DNA of 64,000 bases from Rhizobium sp. GN54 (GTDB taxonomy: Bacteria > Pseudomonadota > Alphaproteobacteria > Rhizobiales > Rhizobiaceae): NCBI RefSeq assembly GCF_021026345.1, contig NZ_JAJNCZ010000005.1, positions 1-64,000 of the forward strand, read 5' to 3'. A program made the translations under genes and the position numbers. Below, piece after piece: positions 15,858 to 24,390 of this stretch (the stretch's first letter is position 1; every line of letters begins with the position of its first letter). A model generated the notes under the pieces. That model saw nothing but the letters and a program-made list of their open reading frames with translations, searched no databases and was not told the origin of the DNA.

Positions 15858-16661
15858 ATGTCGCTATCCACCCGTATCGCACCTCATCTGCCCTTATTGC
15901 GGCGATTTTCGCGTGCCGTCACGGGATCCCAGACCTCCGGAGATGCATATGTGGCAGCGATGCTCGAAGCACTCGTCGAGGACATAACGATTTACCCGGA
16001 GCGATCGAATGACCGCGTCAGCGTTTTTCGTCTCTACTGCACGCTTTTCGACAAGGTCCAGGTGAGTATCCCGCAGAACGCCGTATCTCCCTTCGGCTGG
16101 GAGCGGCAGGCCGCAGCCAATCTCGCCCATGTCACGCCTGCAGCCCGCAAGGCCTTCCTGCTGGTCGCCGTCGAAGGCTTCGAGATTTCGGAGTGCGCCG
16201 ACATTCTCGACGTTTCCGAGGATGCGGTGAGGGAAGCGCTGAACCAGGCTTCGCGCGAGATTTCCCAGCAGGTCGCGACCGACGTGATGATCATCGAGGA
16301 CGAGCCGCTGATCGCGATGGACATCGAGGACATGGTCACCGCGCTCGGCCACCGCGTCACCGGCATCGCCCGCACGCATTCCGAGGCGATCGAGCTCTAC
16401 AACCGCAAGAAGCCCGGCATGGTACTGGCCGACATTCAGCTCGCCGACGGCAGCTCGGGCATCGACGCCGTCAACGACATCCTCAAGACCAGCACCATCC
16501 CGGTGATCTTCATCACCGCGTTCCCGGAACGGCTGCTGACCGGCGAGCGGCCCGAACCGGCCTTCCTCGTCACCAAGCCGTTCAATCCGGAAATGGTCAA
16601 GGCGCTGATCAGCCAGGCGCTGTTCTTCGACGAGCACGCACGGCTCGCCAAGAGCGCCTGA
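15858..16661 (+). CDS. phyR: PhyR-type general stress response regulator
   Basis: PhyR is an anti-anti-sigma response regulator. The 267-residue protein has an N-terminal sigma-factor-like domain (residues 1-135, with sigma2-like and sigma4-like parts but no intact DNA-binding role expected) and a C-terminal receiver domain (residues 140-262). The receiver has the acidic pair IIEDEPL, the phospho-acceptor Asp192 in LADIQLADG, the FITAFPER switch and Lys in VTKPF, which is the PhyR/FATGUY pattern. It is divergent from nepR. No sensor kinase (HWE/HisKA2) lies next to it. Confidence 0.95.
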   Translation: MSLSTRIAPHLPLLRRFSRAVTGSQTSGDAYVAAMLEALVEDITIYPERSNDRVSVFRLYCTLFDKVQVSIPQNAVSPFGWERQAAANLAHVTPAARKAFLLVAVEGFEISECADILDVSEDAVREALNQASREISQQVATDVMIIEDEPLIAMDIEDMVTALGHRVTGIARTHSEAIELYNRKKPGMVLADIQLADGSSGIDAVNDILKTSTIPVIFITAFPERLLTGERPEPAFLVTKPFNPEMVKALISQALFFDEHARLAKSA

Positions 16662-16682
16662 GACAGCCTCCTGAGACGTAAA

Positions 16683-16717
16683 GAGGGGCGGACCGGTCGA
16701 AAACCGGTCCGCCCCTC
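16683..16717. terminator. bidirectional terminator between phyR and ridA
   Basis: A 15-base stem (GAGGGGCGGACCGGT, 16683-16697, with its perfect complement at 16703-16717) closes a 5-base loop. The genes on both sides converge here. It is the strongest hairpin in this part of the window. Confidence 0.85.
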
Positions 16718-16735
16718 GCCTTTATCCGCGCCGGC

Positions 16736-17083
16736 TCAGCCCTGAACGGCGGTGACGATGATCTCGACGAGATATTCCGGGCCGGCGAGCTTGGATTCAC
16801 CGGTTGCGCGCGCGGGGGCGTGACCCGGGGCGACCCAAGCATCCCAGACGGCATTCATCTTCTGGAATTCGCCCATGTCGGCCATCCAGATCTGGGCCGA
16901 CAGGATCTTCGTCTTGTCCGAGCCGGCAAGCGCCAGCAGGCGGTCGATCGAGGCCAGCACCTGCTTCGTCTGGGTTGCGACGTCTGCTCCGGGTTCGCCG
17001 ACCTGGCCGGCCAGATAGACGACGCCGTTGTGGACGACAGCCTGGCTCATGCGCGCGCCGGTTTCAAAGCGAGTAATGGTCAT
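16736..17083 (-). CDS. RidA/YjgF-family protein
   Basis: The 115-residue protein belongs to the RidA (YER057c/UK114) family, small trimeric enzymes that hydrolyse reactive enamine/imine intermediates. Visible features are the N-terminal MSQAVVHNGVVYLAGQVG, the middle DKTKILSAQIWMADMGEFQKMNAVWD (in pieces) and the conserved arginine in PARATGESKLAG, which binds substrate carboxylate. The exact subfamily is uncertain, so a housekeeping imine deaminase activity is only likely. It is monocistronic, converging on phyR. Confidence 0.88.
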   Translation of the reverse strand: MTITRFETGARMSQAVVHNGVVYLAGQVGEPGADVATQTKQVLASIDRLLALAGSDKTKILSAQIWMADMGEFQKMNAVWDAWVAPGHAPARATGESKLAGPEYLVEIIVTAVQG

Positions 17084-17192
17084 CGGTTCGTTCCTGTCTT
17101 TCTTGGTCTAGCCCTGTGGCTGCGCACCTTGAAGATCGCGGCAGCCACCCGCCGACGGGTTTCCAGGCGGCGAGTGGTCTATACGATCGCGC

Positions 17193-17239
17193 GGTCCGCT
17201 TTGCCAGAGCCATTGTGGTCCGCTTGCCGGAGCCATTGT
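17193..17239. repeat. two-copy tandem repeat of about 24 bases
   Basis: The units at 17193-17216 and 17217-17239 both read GGTCCGCTT...GCC(A/G)GAGCCATTGT and differ by one substitution and one missing T. They lie in the 222-base gap between ridA and dppF, which holds no gene. No function is evident. Confidence 0.7.
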
Positions 17240-17305
17240 CATGCACCGCTGCCAGCGGCGTTCGGCGGGCCTCAGGCAAAGAGCGCCGGGAGACTTTGCG
17301 GCATC

Positions 17306-18133
17306 TCAGGCGCGCCGGCGCCGCTCGAGGCGGGCGCGGATCGCATCCACGTCGACGCGCGGCGTCGCGGCGAACAGCGTCTTGGTGTAACTGTGCTGCG
17401 GATCGTCGAAGACCTGGTCGCGGCTGCCGTATTCGACCGCCTCGCCGAAGTACATCACCATCACGTCGTCGGCGATGTGGCGCACGACCGAGAGGTCGTG
17501 GCTGATGAAGACGTAGGTCAGATGGAATTCGTCCTGCAGGTCGGCCAGGAGGTTCAGCACCTGCGCCTGCACGGACAGGTCGAGCGCGGAGACCGGCTCG
17601 TCCAGCACCAACAAGCGCGGATTGAGCATCAGGGCGCGGGCGATCGCCACGCGCTGGCGCTGGCCGCCGGAGAACATGTGCGGATAGCGCGCGTAGTGCT
17701 TCTCCTCCAGCCCCACCTTCTTCAGCATCGCCATCGCCCGGTCGCGACGCTCGCCGGCCGGGATCTTCGTGTTGATGACCAGCGGTTCGGTGAGGATGTC
17801 GCCGATCTTCTTGCGCGGGTTCAGCGAACCGTAGGGGTTCTGGAAGACGATCTGCACCTTGCTGCGCATGTCCGAGGACAGCGGCTCGCTGGCGATGTCG
17901 ACCTTCGTGCCGTCAATCAGCATCTCGCCTTCGGTGACGGGATCGATCATCGTGACCATGCGGGCGAGCGTGGACTTGCCGCAGCCGCTCTCGCCGACGA
18001 TTGCGAGCGTCTTGCCCTCCTCAACCTTGAAGCTGACGCCCTTGACCGCATGCACGGTCTTGCCCTTCTTCAGCAGGCTGCCGGGGATGTGGTAGTCGCG
18101 CACGAGATTGCGCGCTTCGAGAACGGGGGTCAT
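17306..18133 (-). CDS. dppF: dipeptide ABC transporter ATP-binding protein DppF
   Basis: This is the second ATPase of the peptide importer, 275 residues. Walker A GESGCGKST is near residues 46-54, the signature [15 protein letters not shown] near 155-170 and Walker B LLVLDEPVSALDLSVQ after it. The C-terminal oligopeptide/dipeptide extension (HSYTKTLFAATP) is present. Its ATG overlaps the dppD stop (ATGA). It is the last gene of dppA-B-C-D-F on the minus strand. Confidence 0.94.
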   Translation of the reverse strand: MTPVLEARNLVRDYHIPGSLLKKGKTVHAVKGVSFKVEEGKTLAIVGESGCGKSTLARMVTMIDPVTEGEMLIDGTKVDIASEPLSSDMRSKVQIVFQNPYGSLNPRKKIGDILTEPLVINTKIPAGERRDRAMAMLKKVGLEEKHYARYPHMFSGGQRQRVAIARALMLNPRLLVLDEPVSALDLSVQAQVLNLLADLQDEFHLTYVFISHDLSVVRHIADDVMVMYFGEAVEYGSRDQVFDDPQHSYTKTLFAATPRVDVDAIRARLERRRRA

Positions 18134-18984
18134 CGAACGGCTCCCTCGAAAATCTGCTGGTCGGTGAGGTTTTCCGTGATCGTCGGCAGCCGGCCGCCGA
18201 CGGCGTTCTCCGGCAAGGCCGAAAGCAGCGCCTTGGTGTAGACGCTCTTCGGATTCTGGAAGAGCGAGAGCACGTCGGCCTCCTCGATCTTCCGGCCCTT
18301 GTACTGCACGACGACACGGTCGGCCGTCTCGGCGACCACGCCCATGTCGTGGGTGATCATGATCAGGCCCATGCCGTGCTCGGCCTGCAGCTTCATCAGG
18401 AGGTCAAGGATCTGCTTCTGGATCGTCACGTCCAGCGCCGTGGTCGGCTCGTCGGCGATCAGGAGCTTAGGATTGCAGGCGAGTGCCGTGGCGATCATCA
18501 CCCGCTGGCACTGTCCGCCCGACATCTGGTGGGGGAAGTGGCCGAGGCGCTCCTCGGGATTGGGGATGCCGACCAGCTGGAACAGCTCGATCGCCCGGTC
18601 CCGGCGCGCCTTGCGGTTCAGGTCGGTGTGCACGCGCAGCACCTCCTCGATCTGGTAGCCGACGGTGAAGCAGGGATTGAGGCTGGCGACCGGCTCCTGG
18701 AAGATCATCGATATCTCCCGGCCGATAATCTTGCGCCGGTCGGCATCGCTCATCTTCTGCATGTCGCGGCCGTTGAACAGCAGCTTGTCGGCGGTGACTT
18801 TCGCCGTCCAGGGCAGGAGCCCCATCGCGGCGAGCATGGAGACGGACTTGCCCGAGCCGGACTCGCCGACGATGGCGAGAACTTCGCCTTCGTCGACCTT
18901 GAGCGAGACGCCGTCCACGGCCCGGAAGGGGCCAGAGGCCGTCTGGAACTCGACGACCAGGTTTTCGATTTCGAGGAGCGACAT
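18130..18984 (-). CDS. dppD: dipeptide ABC transporter ATP-binding protein DppD
   Basis: This is the first ATPase of the peptide importer, 284 residues. Walker A is GESGSGKSVS near residues 37-46, the signature MSGGQCQRVMIATAL near 160-175, and Walker B LLIADEPTTALDVTIQ. The C-terminal extension with SVYTKALLSALP is typical of Dpp/Opp ATPases. I use the ATG at 18984, which shares one base with the dppC stop (TGATG). A GTG one codon earlier is also open. Confidence 0.94.
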   Translation of the reverse strand: MSLLEIENLVVEFQTASGPFRAVDGVSLKVDEGEVLAIVGESGSGKSVSMLAAMGLLPWTAKVTADKLLFNGRDMQKMSDADRRKIIGREISMIFQEPVASLNPCFTVGYQIEEVLRVHTDLNRKARRDRAIELFQLVGIPNPEERLGHFPHQMSGGQCQRVMIATALACNPKLLIADEPTTALDVTIQKQILDLLMKLQAEHGMGLIMITHDMGVVAETADRVVVQYKGRKIEEADVLSLFQNPKSVYTKALLSALPENAVGGRLPTITENLTDQQIFEGAVR

Positions 18985-19901
18985 CACGACCTCTTCAACT
19001 TCGGATCAAGGGCATCGCGCAGGCCGTCGCCCATCAGGTTGATGGCGAGCACGGTGATGAGGATGGCAAGGCCGGGGAAGGTGACGACCCACCAGGCGCG
19101 CTGGATGAACTCGCGCGCCTCGGCGAGCATCGTTCCCCATTCCGGCGTCGGCGGCTGGGCGCCCATGCCGAGGAAGCCGAGCGCGGCCGCATCGAGGATC
19201 GCAGCCGAGAAGGCGAGCGTCGCCTGGACGATCAGCGGCGCCAGGCAGTTCGGCAGGATCGTCAGGAACATCAGCCGCAGCGTGCCGGCGCCGGCGACCT
19301 TGGAGCCGACGACATAGTCCTTGGTGCGCTCCGTCATGACGGCGGCGCGCGTCAGGCGCACGAAATGCGGCTGGTTGACGAGCGAGATCGCGATCATGGC
19401 GTTGAGCAGGCCCGGGCCGAGCACGGCGACCAGGACGAGCGCCAGCAGCAGCGACGGGAACGCCAGGATGATATCCATGATGCGCATGATGAAGGTGTCG
19501 ATCCGGCCGCGGAAATAGCCGGCGACGAGGCCGATCAGCACGCCCGAGACCACCGACAGCGTCACGACGACGAGACCGATGAAGAGCGAGAAGCGCGCAC
19601 CGTAGATCAGGCGCGAAAGGATGTCGCGACCGACGGCGTCGGTGCCGAGGATATGGCCCCAGCTGCCGCCCTGCTGCCAGACCGGCGGCATGAGCAGCAT
19701 CTCGCGGTTCTGGATGCTGGGGCTGTGCGGGGCGACGAACGGCGCGAAGACCGCCACGAACAGGATGATCAGGAAGATCACCAGGCCGATCACGGCGCCC
19801 TTGTTGCGGGAGAAGTAGAACCAGAACTCGGACAGGCCGGACGGCGGCGTTGTGCCCCCGGCGACCTTCGGATCGGTGGCCTTGGTATCGATTGCAGTCA
19901 T
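18984..19901 (-). CDS. dppC: dipeptide ABC transporter permease DppC
   Basis: This is an inner-membrane permease of the dipeptide importer, 305 residues. The protein has an N-terminal helix near residues 35-55 and the permease core at about 105-295. The ATPase-contact loop (VVGSKVAGAGTLRLMFLTILPN, seen in part) and the MGAQPPTPEWG segment are typical for DppC/OppC. The ATG at 19901 has AGGAGG eight bases upstream and is preferred over a GTG three codons earlier. The gene starts 12 bases after dppB ends. Confidence 0.94.
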   Translation of the reverse strand: MTAIDTKATDPKVAGGTTPPSGLSEFWFYFSRNKGAVIGLVIFLIILFVAVFAPFVAPHSPSIQNREMLLMPPVWQQGGSWGHILGTDAVGRDILSRLIYGARFSLFIGLVVVTLSVVSGVLIGLVAGYFRGRIDTFIMRIMDIILAFPSLLLALVLVAVLGPGLLNAMIAISLVNQPHFVRLTRAAVMTERTKDYVVGSKVAGAGTLRLMFLTILPNCLAPLIVQATLAFSAAILDAAALGFLGMGAQPPTPEWGTMLAEAREFIQRAWWVVTFPGLAILITVLAINLMGDGLRDALDPKLKRS

Positions 19902-19913
19902 TTGAGCCACCTC

Positions 19914-20918
19914 CTAGTGCCGGATCCGCGGGTTGATGAACCCGTAGAGCAGATCGACGATGAGATTGACCAGCATGATGACGCCGGCGATCAACATCAG
20001 CCCACCCTGGACGACCGCGTAGTCGCGCTTGAACACCGAATCCACCATCCACTTGCCGATGCCCGGCCAGGAGAAGATCGTCTCGGTCAGGATCGCGCCG
20101 GCGAGCAGCACGCCGACCTGCAGGCCGATCGTGGTGATGACCGGGATCATGGCATTGCGCAGCGCATGGACGCCGACGACGCGCAGCGGCGCCAGCCCCT
20201 TCGACCGGGCGGTGCGGACATAGTCTTCGCCCAGAACCTCGAGCATGGCCGACCGCGTCTGCCGCGCGATGACGGCGAGCGGGATCGTCGCCAGCACCAC
20301 CGTCGGCAGGATCAGGTAGGTGACCGCCGACTTGAAGGCGCCGGCCTGTCCCGACAGGAGGCTGTCGATCAGCATGAAGCCGGTGACCTGCGGGAAGAAG
20401 TACATCAGCGAGATGCGCCCCGAGACCGGGGTCCAGCCGAGATAGCCCGAGAAGAAGATGATCAGCAGCAGGCCCCACCAGAAGATCGGCATGGAATAGC
20501 CGACGAGGGCCGCGCCCATGACGGTCTGGTCGAGCCAGGAGCCCCGCTTCACCGCCGCCAGTACGCCCGCCGGAATGCCGAGGCACACGGCGACGAGGAT
20601 GGCGCAGAGCGAGAGTTCCAGCGTCGCCGGGAACAATTGCAGGAAGTCGTCCAGCACCGGCCGCTTGGTGACGATCGAACTGCCGAAATCGCCGGTGACG
20701 AGCCCGCCGAGATAATCCAGGTACTGGATGTACATCGGGCGGTCGAGGCCGAGCTGGTTCATCAGTTCGGCGTGGCGTTCGGGCGACATCACCCGCTCGC
20801 CGGACATCAGCATGACCGGGTCGCCGGGAAGAAGGCGGATGAACGAGAAGGCGATGATCGATACCCCGATGAACGTGGGTATCAGGACGGCGAGCCGTCC
20901 GAGAATGAAGCGTAGCAT
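19914..20918 (-). CDS. dppB: dipeptide ABC transporter permease DppB
   Basis: This is an inner-membrane permease of the dipeptide importer, 334 residues from the ATG at 20918 (MLRFILGRLAVLIPTFIGVS, the usual DppB start). The conserved SFIRLLPGDPV segment near residue 30 and the loop DYVRTARSKGLAPLRVVGVHAL near 205-225 place it in the family. Another in-frame ATG lies three codons upstream. It follows dppA after a strong stem-loop at 20939-20973. Confidence 0.94.
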   Translation of the reverse strand: MLRFILGRLAVLIPTFIGVSIIAFSFIRLLPGDPVMLMSGERVMSPERHAELMNQLGLDRPMYIQYLDYLGGLVTGDFGSSIVTKRPVLDDFLQLFPATLELSLCAILVAVCLGIPAGVLAAVKRGSWLDQTVMGAALVGYSMPIFWWGLLLIIFFSGYLGWTPVSGRISLMYFFPQVTGFMLIDSLLSGQAGAFKSAVTYLILPTVVLATIPLAVIARQTRSAMLEVLGEDYVRTARSKGLAPLRVVGVHALRNAMIPVITTIGLQVGVLLAGAILTETIFSWPGIGKWMVDSVFKRDYAVVQGGLMLIAGVIMLVNLIVDLLYGFINPRIRH

Positions 20919-20938
20919 GGGAGCCATATCCCTGTTGG

Positions 20939-20973
20939 AAAAACCGGCGGCCCGAGTGCTATCGGGCCGCCGG
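20939..20973 (-). terminator. stem-loop with T5 tail between dppA and dppB
   Basis: An 11-base perfect stem, CCGGCGGCCCG (20944-20954) with CGGGCCGCCGG (20963-20973), closes an 8-base loop. On the minus strand it is followed by five T residues. It lies within the dpp operon, so it most likely acts as an attenuator or as a 3-prime stabiliser for dppA mRNA. Confidence 0.75.
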
Positions 20974-21014
20974 TCATGCACACTCTTGATTGGCGTGCTT
21001 GTCTTGTTGGTATT

Positions 21015-22610
21015 TTACTCGGCGATGTCCACACCGTCAAAGCGGTGGATGCCGAGCGGATCCATGACGAAGCCCGAGACCTTCTTGCTCATCGGGATGG
21101 AGACGAGCGAGTGGTCGAGGGTGTTCCAGGGAGCCTCCTTCTTGAAGATCACCTGGGCTTCTTCGTAGTACTTCGTGCGCTCTGCGACGTCGGCGGTGGT
21201 CTTCGCCTTCGTCATCAGGTCGTCGAACTCCTTGTTGCACCACTGGGCGCGGTTGTTGCCACCGACGGCATCGCAGCCGAGCAGCGTGTCGAGGAAGTTG
21301 TCCGGGTCGCCGTTGTCGCCGGTCCAGCCGAGGATGACGGCACCGTCGCGGTCCTTGTCAGAGGACAGCTTGAGGTATTCGGCCCACTCGTAGGAGACGA
21401 TCTCGACCTCGACGCCGACCTTGGCGAGGTCCGCCTGGATGAGTTCGGCGGCGCGGCGGGCGTTCAGCATGTAGGGACGAGCGACCGGCATCGCCCAGAC
21501 CTTCATCTTGAGGCCGGAGACGCCGGCTTCGTCGAGCATCTTCTTGGCCGCTTCCGGATCGTACTTGTCGTCCTCGATGGCGTCGTTATAGGACCACATC
21601 GTCGGCGGGATCGGGTTCTTGGCGACCGTTGCCGCACCCTGGAACACGGCGTCGACGATGGCCTGCTTGTTGACGGCCATGTTCAGCGCCTTGCGCACTT
21701 CGACCTTGTCGAAGGGAGCAACCAGCGTGTTGTAGGCGAGGTAGGAGACGTTCAGGCCTTCCTGCTCGACGACCGTCAGGTTCGGATCTTCCTTCAGGCC
21801 GGCCACGTCAGCAGCGTTCGGATAAGGCATGATGTGGCATTCGCCGGCCTTCAGCTTCTGGGCGCGAACGGCGGCGTCGGTGGTGATGGCGAAGACGAGG
21901 TCGTCGATCTTCTGCGCGCCACCCCAGTAGTCCGGGTTTGCCTTGTAGCGGATGGCGGCGTCGGCCTGGTAGGCGACGAAGGTGTAGGGACCGGTGCCCA
22001 GCGGCTGCTGGTTCATCAGTTCCATCTTGCCGTCGGCCTCCAGCTTGTCGGCATATTCCTTGGACAGGATCGAGGCGAAGTCCATGCCGAGGTTGGCGAT
22101 GAACGGCGCTTCCGGACGGGTCAGGGTGAACTTGACCGTCAGGTCGTCAACCTTCTCGATCGACTTGATCAGTTCCGGAAAGCCCATGCCGGCGAAGTAC
22201 TCCCAGGACGCGCCTGCGACGTACTTGTTCCACTTGTTGTCTTCCTTGTACTGACGCTCGAAGGAGAAGATCACGTCGTCGGCATTGAACTCGCGCGTCG
22301 GCGTGAAATATTCGGTGGTCTGGAACTTGACGCCCGGACGCAGCTTGAAGGTGTATTCCGTGCCATCGTCGGAAACGGTCCAGCTTTCGGCCAGGCCCGG
22401 CTCGATTTCGGTGCTGCCGTGCTTGAATTCGACGAGACGGTTGTAGACCGTGCGCGAGGACGCATCGAAGGTCGTGCCGGCGGTGTACATGCCGGGGTCG
22501 AAGCCTTCCGGCGAGCCTTCCGAGCAGTAGACCAGCGTTTTGGACCAGGCTGCCGTGCCCATCACGGAGGCGAGCGCGGTCGCAGCAAGGAGAGTTGTCA
22601 GCTTTTTCAT
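21015..22610 (-). CDS. dppA: dipeptide-binding periplasmic protein DppA
   Basis: This is the substrate-binding protein (SBP family 5) of the dipeptide importer, 531 residues. A signal peptide covers about residues 1-22 (MKKLTTLLAATALASVMGTAAW). The mature start KTLVYCSEGSPEGFDPGMY and the segment MNQQPLGTGPYTFVAYQADAAIRYKANPDYWG, seen in parts, are characteristic. DppA of this type also binds haem or 5-aminolevulinate in some rhizobia, but that cannot be judged here. The gene heads dppA-B-C-D-F and is followed by an attenuator-like hairpin. Confidence 0.94.
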   Translation of the reverse strand: MKKLTTLLAATALASVMGTAAWSKTLVYCSEGSPEGFDPGMYTAGTTFDASSRTVYNRLVEFKHGSTEIEPGLAESWTVSDDGTEYTFKLRPGVKFQTTEYFTPTREFNADDVIFSFERQYKEDNKWNKYVAGASWEYFAGMGFPELIKSIEKVDDLTVKFTLTRPEAPFIANLGMDFASILSKEYADKLEADGKMELMNQQPLGTGPYTFVAYQADAAIRYKANPDYWGGAQKIDDLVFAITTDAAVRAQKLKAGECHIMPYPNAADVAGLKEDPNLTVVEQEGLNVSYLAYNTLVAPFDKVEVRKALNMAVNKQAIVDAVFQGAATVAKNPIPPTMWSYNDAIEDDKYDPEAAKKMLDEAGVSGLKMKVWAMPVARPYMLNARRAAELIQADLAKVGVEVEIVSYEWAEYLKLSSDKDRDGAVILGWTGDNGDPDNFLDTLLGCDAVGGNNRAQWCNKEFDDLMTKAKTTADVAERTKYYEEAQVIFKKEAPWNTLDHSLVSIPMSKKVSGFVMDPLGIHRFDGVDIAE

Positions 22611-22984
22611 AGCGTGCTTCCCAGATTTTGCTTCTTATTTCACGTGTTTTCGGTCGCGGAAGCCGCGGGGCCCCGGCCTTGCGCGGATGGAACGATATTT
22701 GTCGCAGGATTGCAATAAGCCCGCTAATAAATTTATCCATATGTAAAACAGTAGCGAAAAACCCTCTAACACAGGTTTTTCGGCGTCAAATTTAGCGGAA
22801 TTGACCCGCGGGGCGCCACGACACACGATCCGCGGCGGCGCCGTTCGACACCCGGGAAGCCCCTTGCCCGCCGATTATCCCGAAAATCGGCGAAAATGCG
22901 TTGGCAGACGGTAAATACGGCGTGAAATCTCTTGCCCCGACCGTCAGCGACGCTAGACTCACCGGCAGAAATCCGGGGAACCGC
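22611..22984. other. intergenic region between dppA and the luxR-type gene
   Basis: This is the divergent control region for dppA (minus) and the LuxR-type gene (plus). It is AT-rich around 22700-22800. An inverted repeat GAAAAACC (22756-22763) / GGTTTTTC (22774-22781) with a 10-base loop stands out. I cannot assign it to a regulator. No further gene is convincing here. Confidence 0.45.
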
Positions 22985-23704
22985 GTGGTCGCACTCTCGC
23001 AGCATCATCGACGGTATGACTTCGCAGGCGATTTGGACAAGGCTCTCAATCGCGTGGACTTCTTCCGATTGTTCCATGGCATCGCCTTACGTTACGGATT
23101 CGAGCACTTCTGCGTGCTCCAGGTTGCAGCCGAGATGGAGGCCAGCAATTTTTCCAGCAAACTCGTCCTGCACGATCTGCCCGCCGGTCTCGCCGAGGCC
23201 TACGACAAGCAGCACCGCTTCAGCGAATCAGACATCTACAGGAGCCTGCGGCGTTCGGTCATCCCGACGGTCTGGCGCGCCCGGGACCAGCACATCGCGG
23301 GCGACGATGCGGAGCACCATCTTCTCGCCCAGCTCGGTTTCGACCTCGCGATCGTCGTACCGTTGCAGGCGACATCCGGGGCGCGCTACGCGGTCGTTTT
23401 TCTCGGCGGCGACGGCGACATCGCGCGCCAGCAGCATGTCGAGCTCTGCTACGAGGCGAACTGCGTGTTCGACTATTTCCACCGCGTCGTCCTGTCGGTG
23501 CGGAGAGGCATGGGCCTCACACCGCGCGAGACCGAGATCCTGCGCTGGATCTCCTATGGAAAGACCGCCAGCGAGATCGCCCTGATCGTCTCCGTCTCGG
23601 AGCACACCGTCAACTCGCACACGGCAACGATCCTGAAGAAGCTCGACGTCGTCAACCGCACCCAGATGGTCGCAAAGGCGATCCGTGAGCAGATCATACT
23701 CTGA
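22985..23704 (+). CDS. LuxR-family regulator with autoinducer-binding domain (solo)
   Basis: The protein has about 239 residues when started at GTG 22985, which has CGGGGAA upstream. The frame stays open to a TTG at 22901. The N-terminal part (residues 15-155) aligns with autoinducer-binding domains. The C-terminal helix-turn-helix (GLTPRETEILRWISYGKTASEIA then VSEHTVNSHTATILKKL) is a standard GerE/LuxR domain. Of the AHL-pocket residues, Tyr in EAYDKQ, Asp in SESD and Trp in PTVW are kept. The usual first Trp and the Pro after Asp appear replaced by Leu and Ile. No luxI-type synthase lies nearby, so the ligand may not be a classic AHL. Confidence 0.85.
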   Translation: MVALSQHHRRYDFAGDLDKALNRVDFFRLFHGIALRYGFEHFCVLQVAAEMEASNFSSKLVLHDLPAGLAEAYDKQHRFSESDIYRSLRRSVIPTVWRARDQHIAGDDAEHHLLAQLGFDLAIVVPLQATSGARYAVVFLGGDGDIARQQHVELCYEANCVFDYFHRVVLSVRRGMGLTPRETEILRWISYGKTASEIALIVSVSEHTVNSHTATILKKLDVVNRTQMVAKAIREQIIL

Positions 23705-23762
23705 TAGCCTAATATCCCTTGGGTAACGCTGCGCCGGAGCGGTAAATACAAGGCCGAGGGTT

Positions 23763-24308
23763 GTGACGTTTCCTTCGTTGAACCAAAGTAGCATGGAGCG
23801 GGAAGAAGAAAACGCCGACAGTTCGATCAACCGTTACTTCGTGCCGCCGCCGGTTCCGCCCTGGCAGCAGCATCCGGCACCAGATCAACCCGAGTTCAAC
23901 ATGACTGCGCCAGTAAACATTCTGCTCGTTGACGACGATCCCGCGGAGAACGTGATCATGCGGGCGCTGATGCGCAAGGTCGCCAACGTGGCGATCAAGC
24001 TGCACTACGTCGAAACGGTGGAGGCCGCGCTCGCCTTCATCCGCAGCGCCGATCCGCAGCTCGACCTGATCCTGATGGACAACCGCCTCCAGCCGCAGGC
24101 CGATTTCCGCGAAACCGTGCCGGAGCTTCGGCAGAACGGCTACATCGGGCCGATCGGCGTGATCTCGTCGTCCATCACCGACGCCTATTTCCAGAGCATC
24201 GACGACTACGGCGTCGATTTCCGGATCGACAAGGCGGAACTGGACCCGACCGCCATCGGCTTCATCATCCAGGAATTCGTCGGCAAGGATACGCGCGCGG
24301 CGCAGTAG
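23763..24308 (+). CDS. stand-alone response regulator (receiver domain only)
   Basis: The protein has a single receiver domain beginning with ILLVDDDPAE. The likely phospho-acceptor Asp is in LILMDNRL, the switch Ser in GVISSS and the Lys in FRIDKAEL. There is no output domain. The longest frame starts at GTG 23763 and gives 181 residues with a 46-residue proline-rich leader. Starts at ATG 23793 or ATG 23901 (MTAPVNILLVDDD, 135 residues) are possible and the last looks most like the family. No kinase is adjacent. It converges on rirA across a shared terminator. Confidence 0.8.
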   Translation: MTFPSLNQSSMEREEENADSSINRYFVPPPVPPWQQHPAPDQPEFNMTAPVNILLVDDDPAENVIMRALMRKVANVAIKLHYVETVEAALAFIRSADPQLDLILMDNRLQPQADFRETVPELRQNGYIGPIGVISSSITDAYFQSIDDYGVDFRIDKAELDPTAIGFIIQEFVGKDTRAAQ

Positions 24309-24330
24309 CCGGCCCATCGGCCCAACGAAA

Positions 24331-24363
24331 AAGGCCCGCCCCGGAGCATCCGGAGCGGGCCTT
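24331..24363. terminator. bidirectional terminator between response regulator and rirA
   Basis: AAGGCCCG (24331-24338) and CGGGCCTT (24356-24363) close a longer G+C-rich hairpin between two converging genes. A-rich and T-rich flanks are present on the two sides, so it can serve both directions. Confidence 0.75.
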
Positions 24364-24390
24364 CATTTATCTGCTCGTTGCGGAGCGTGC

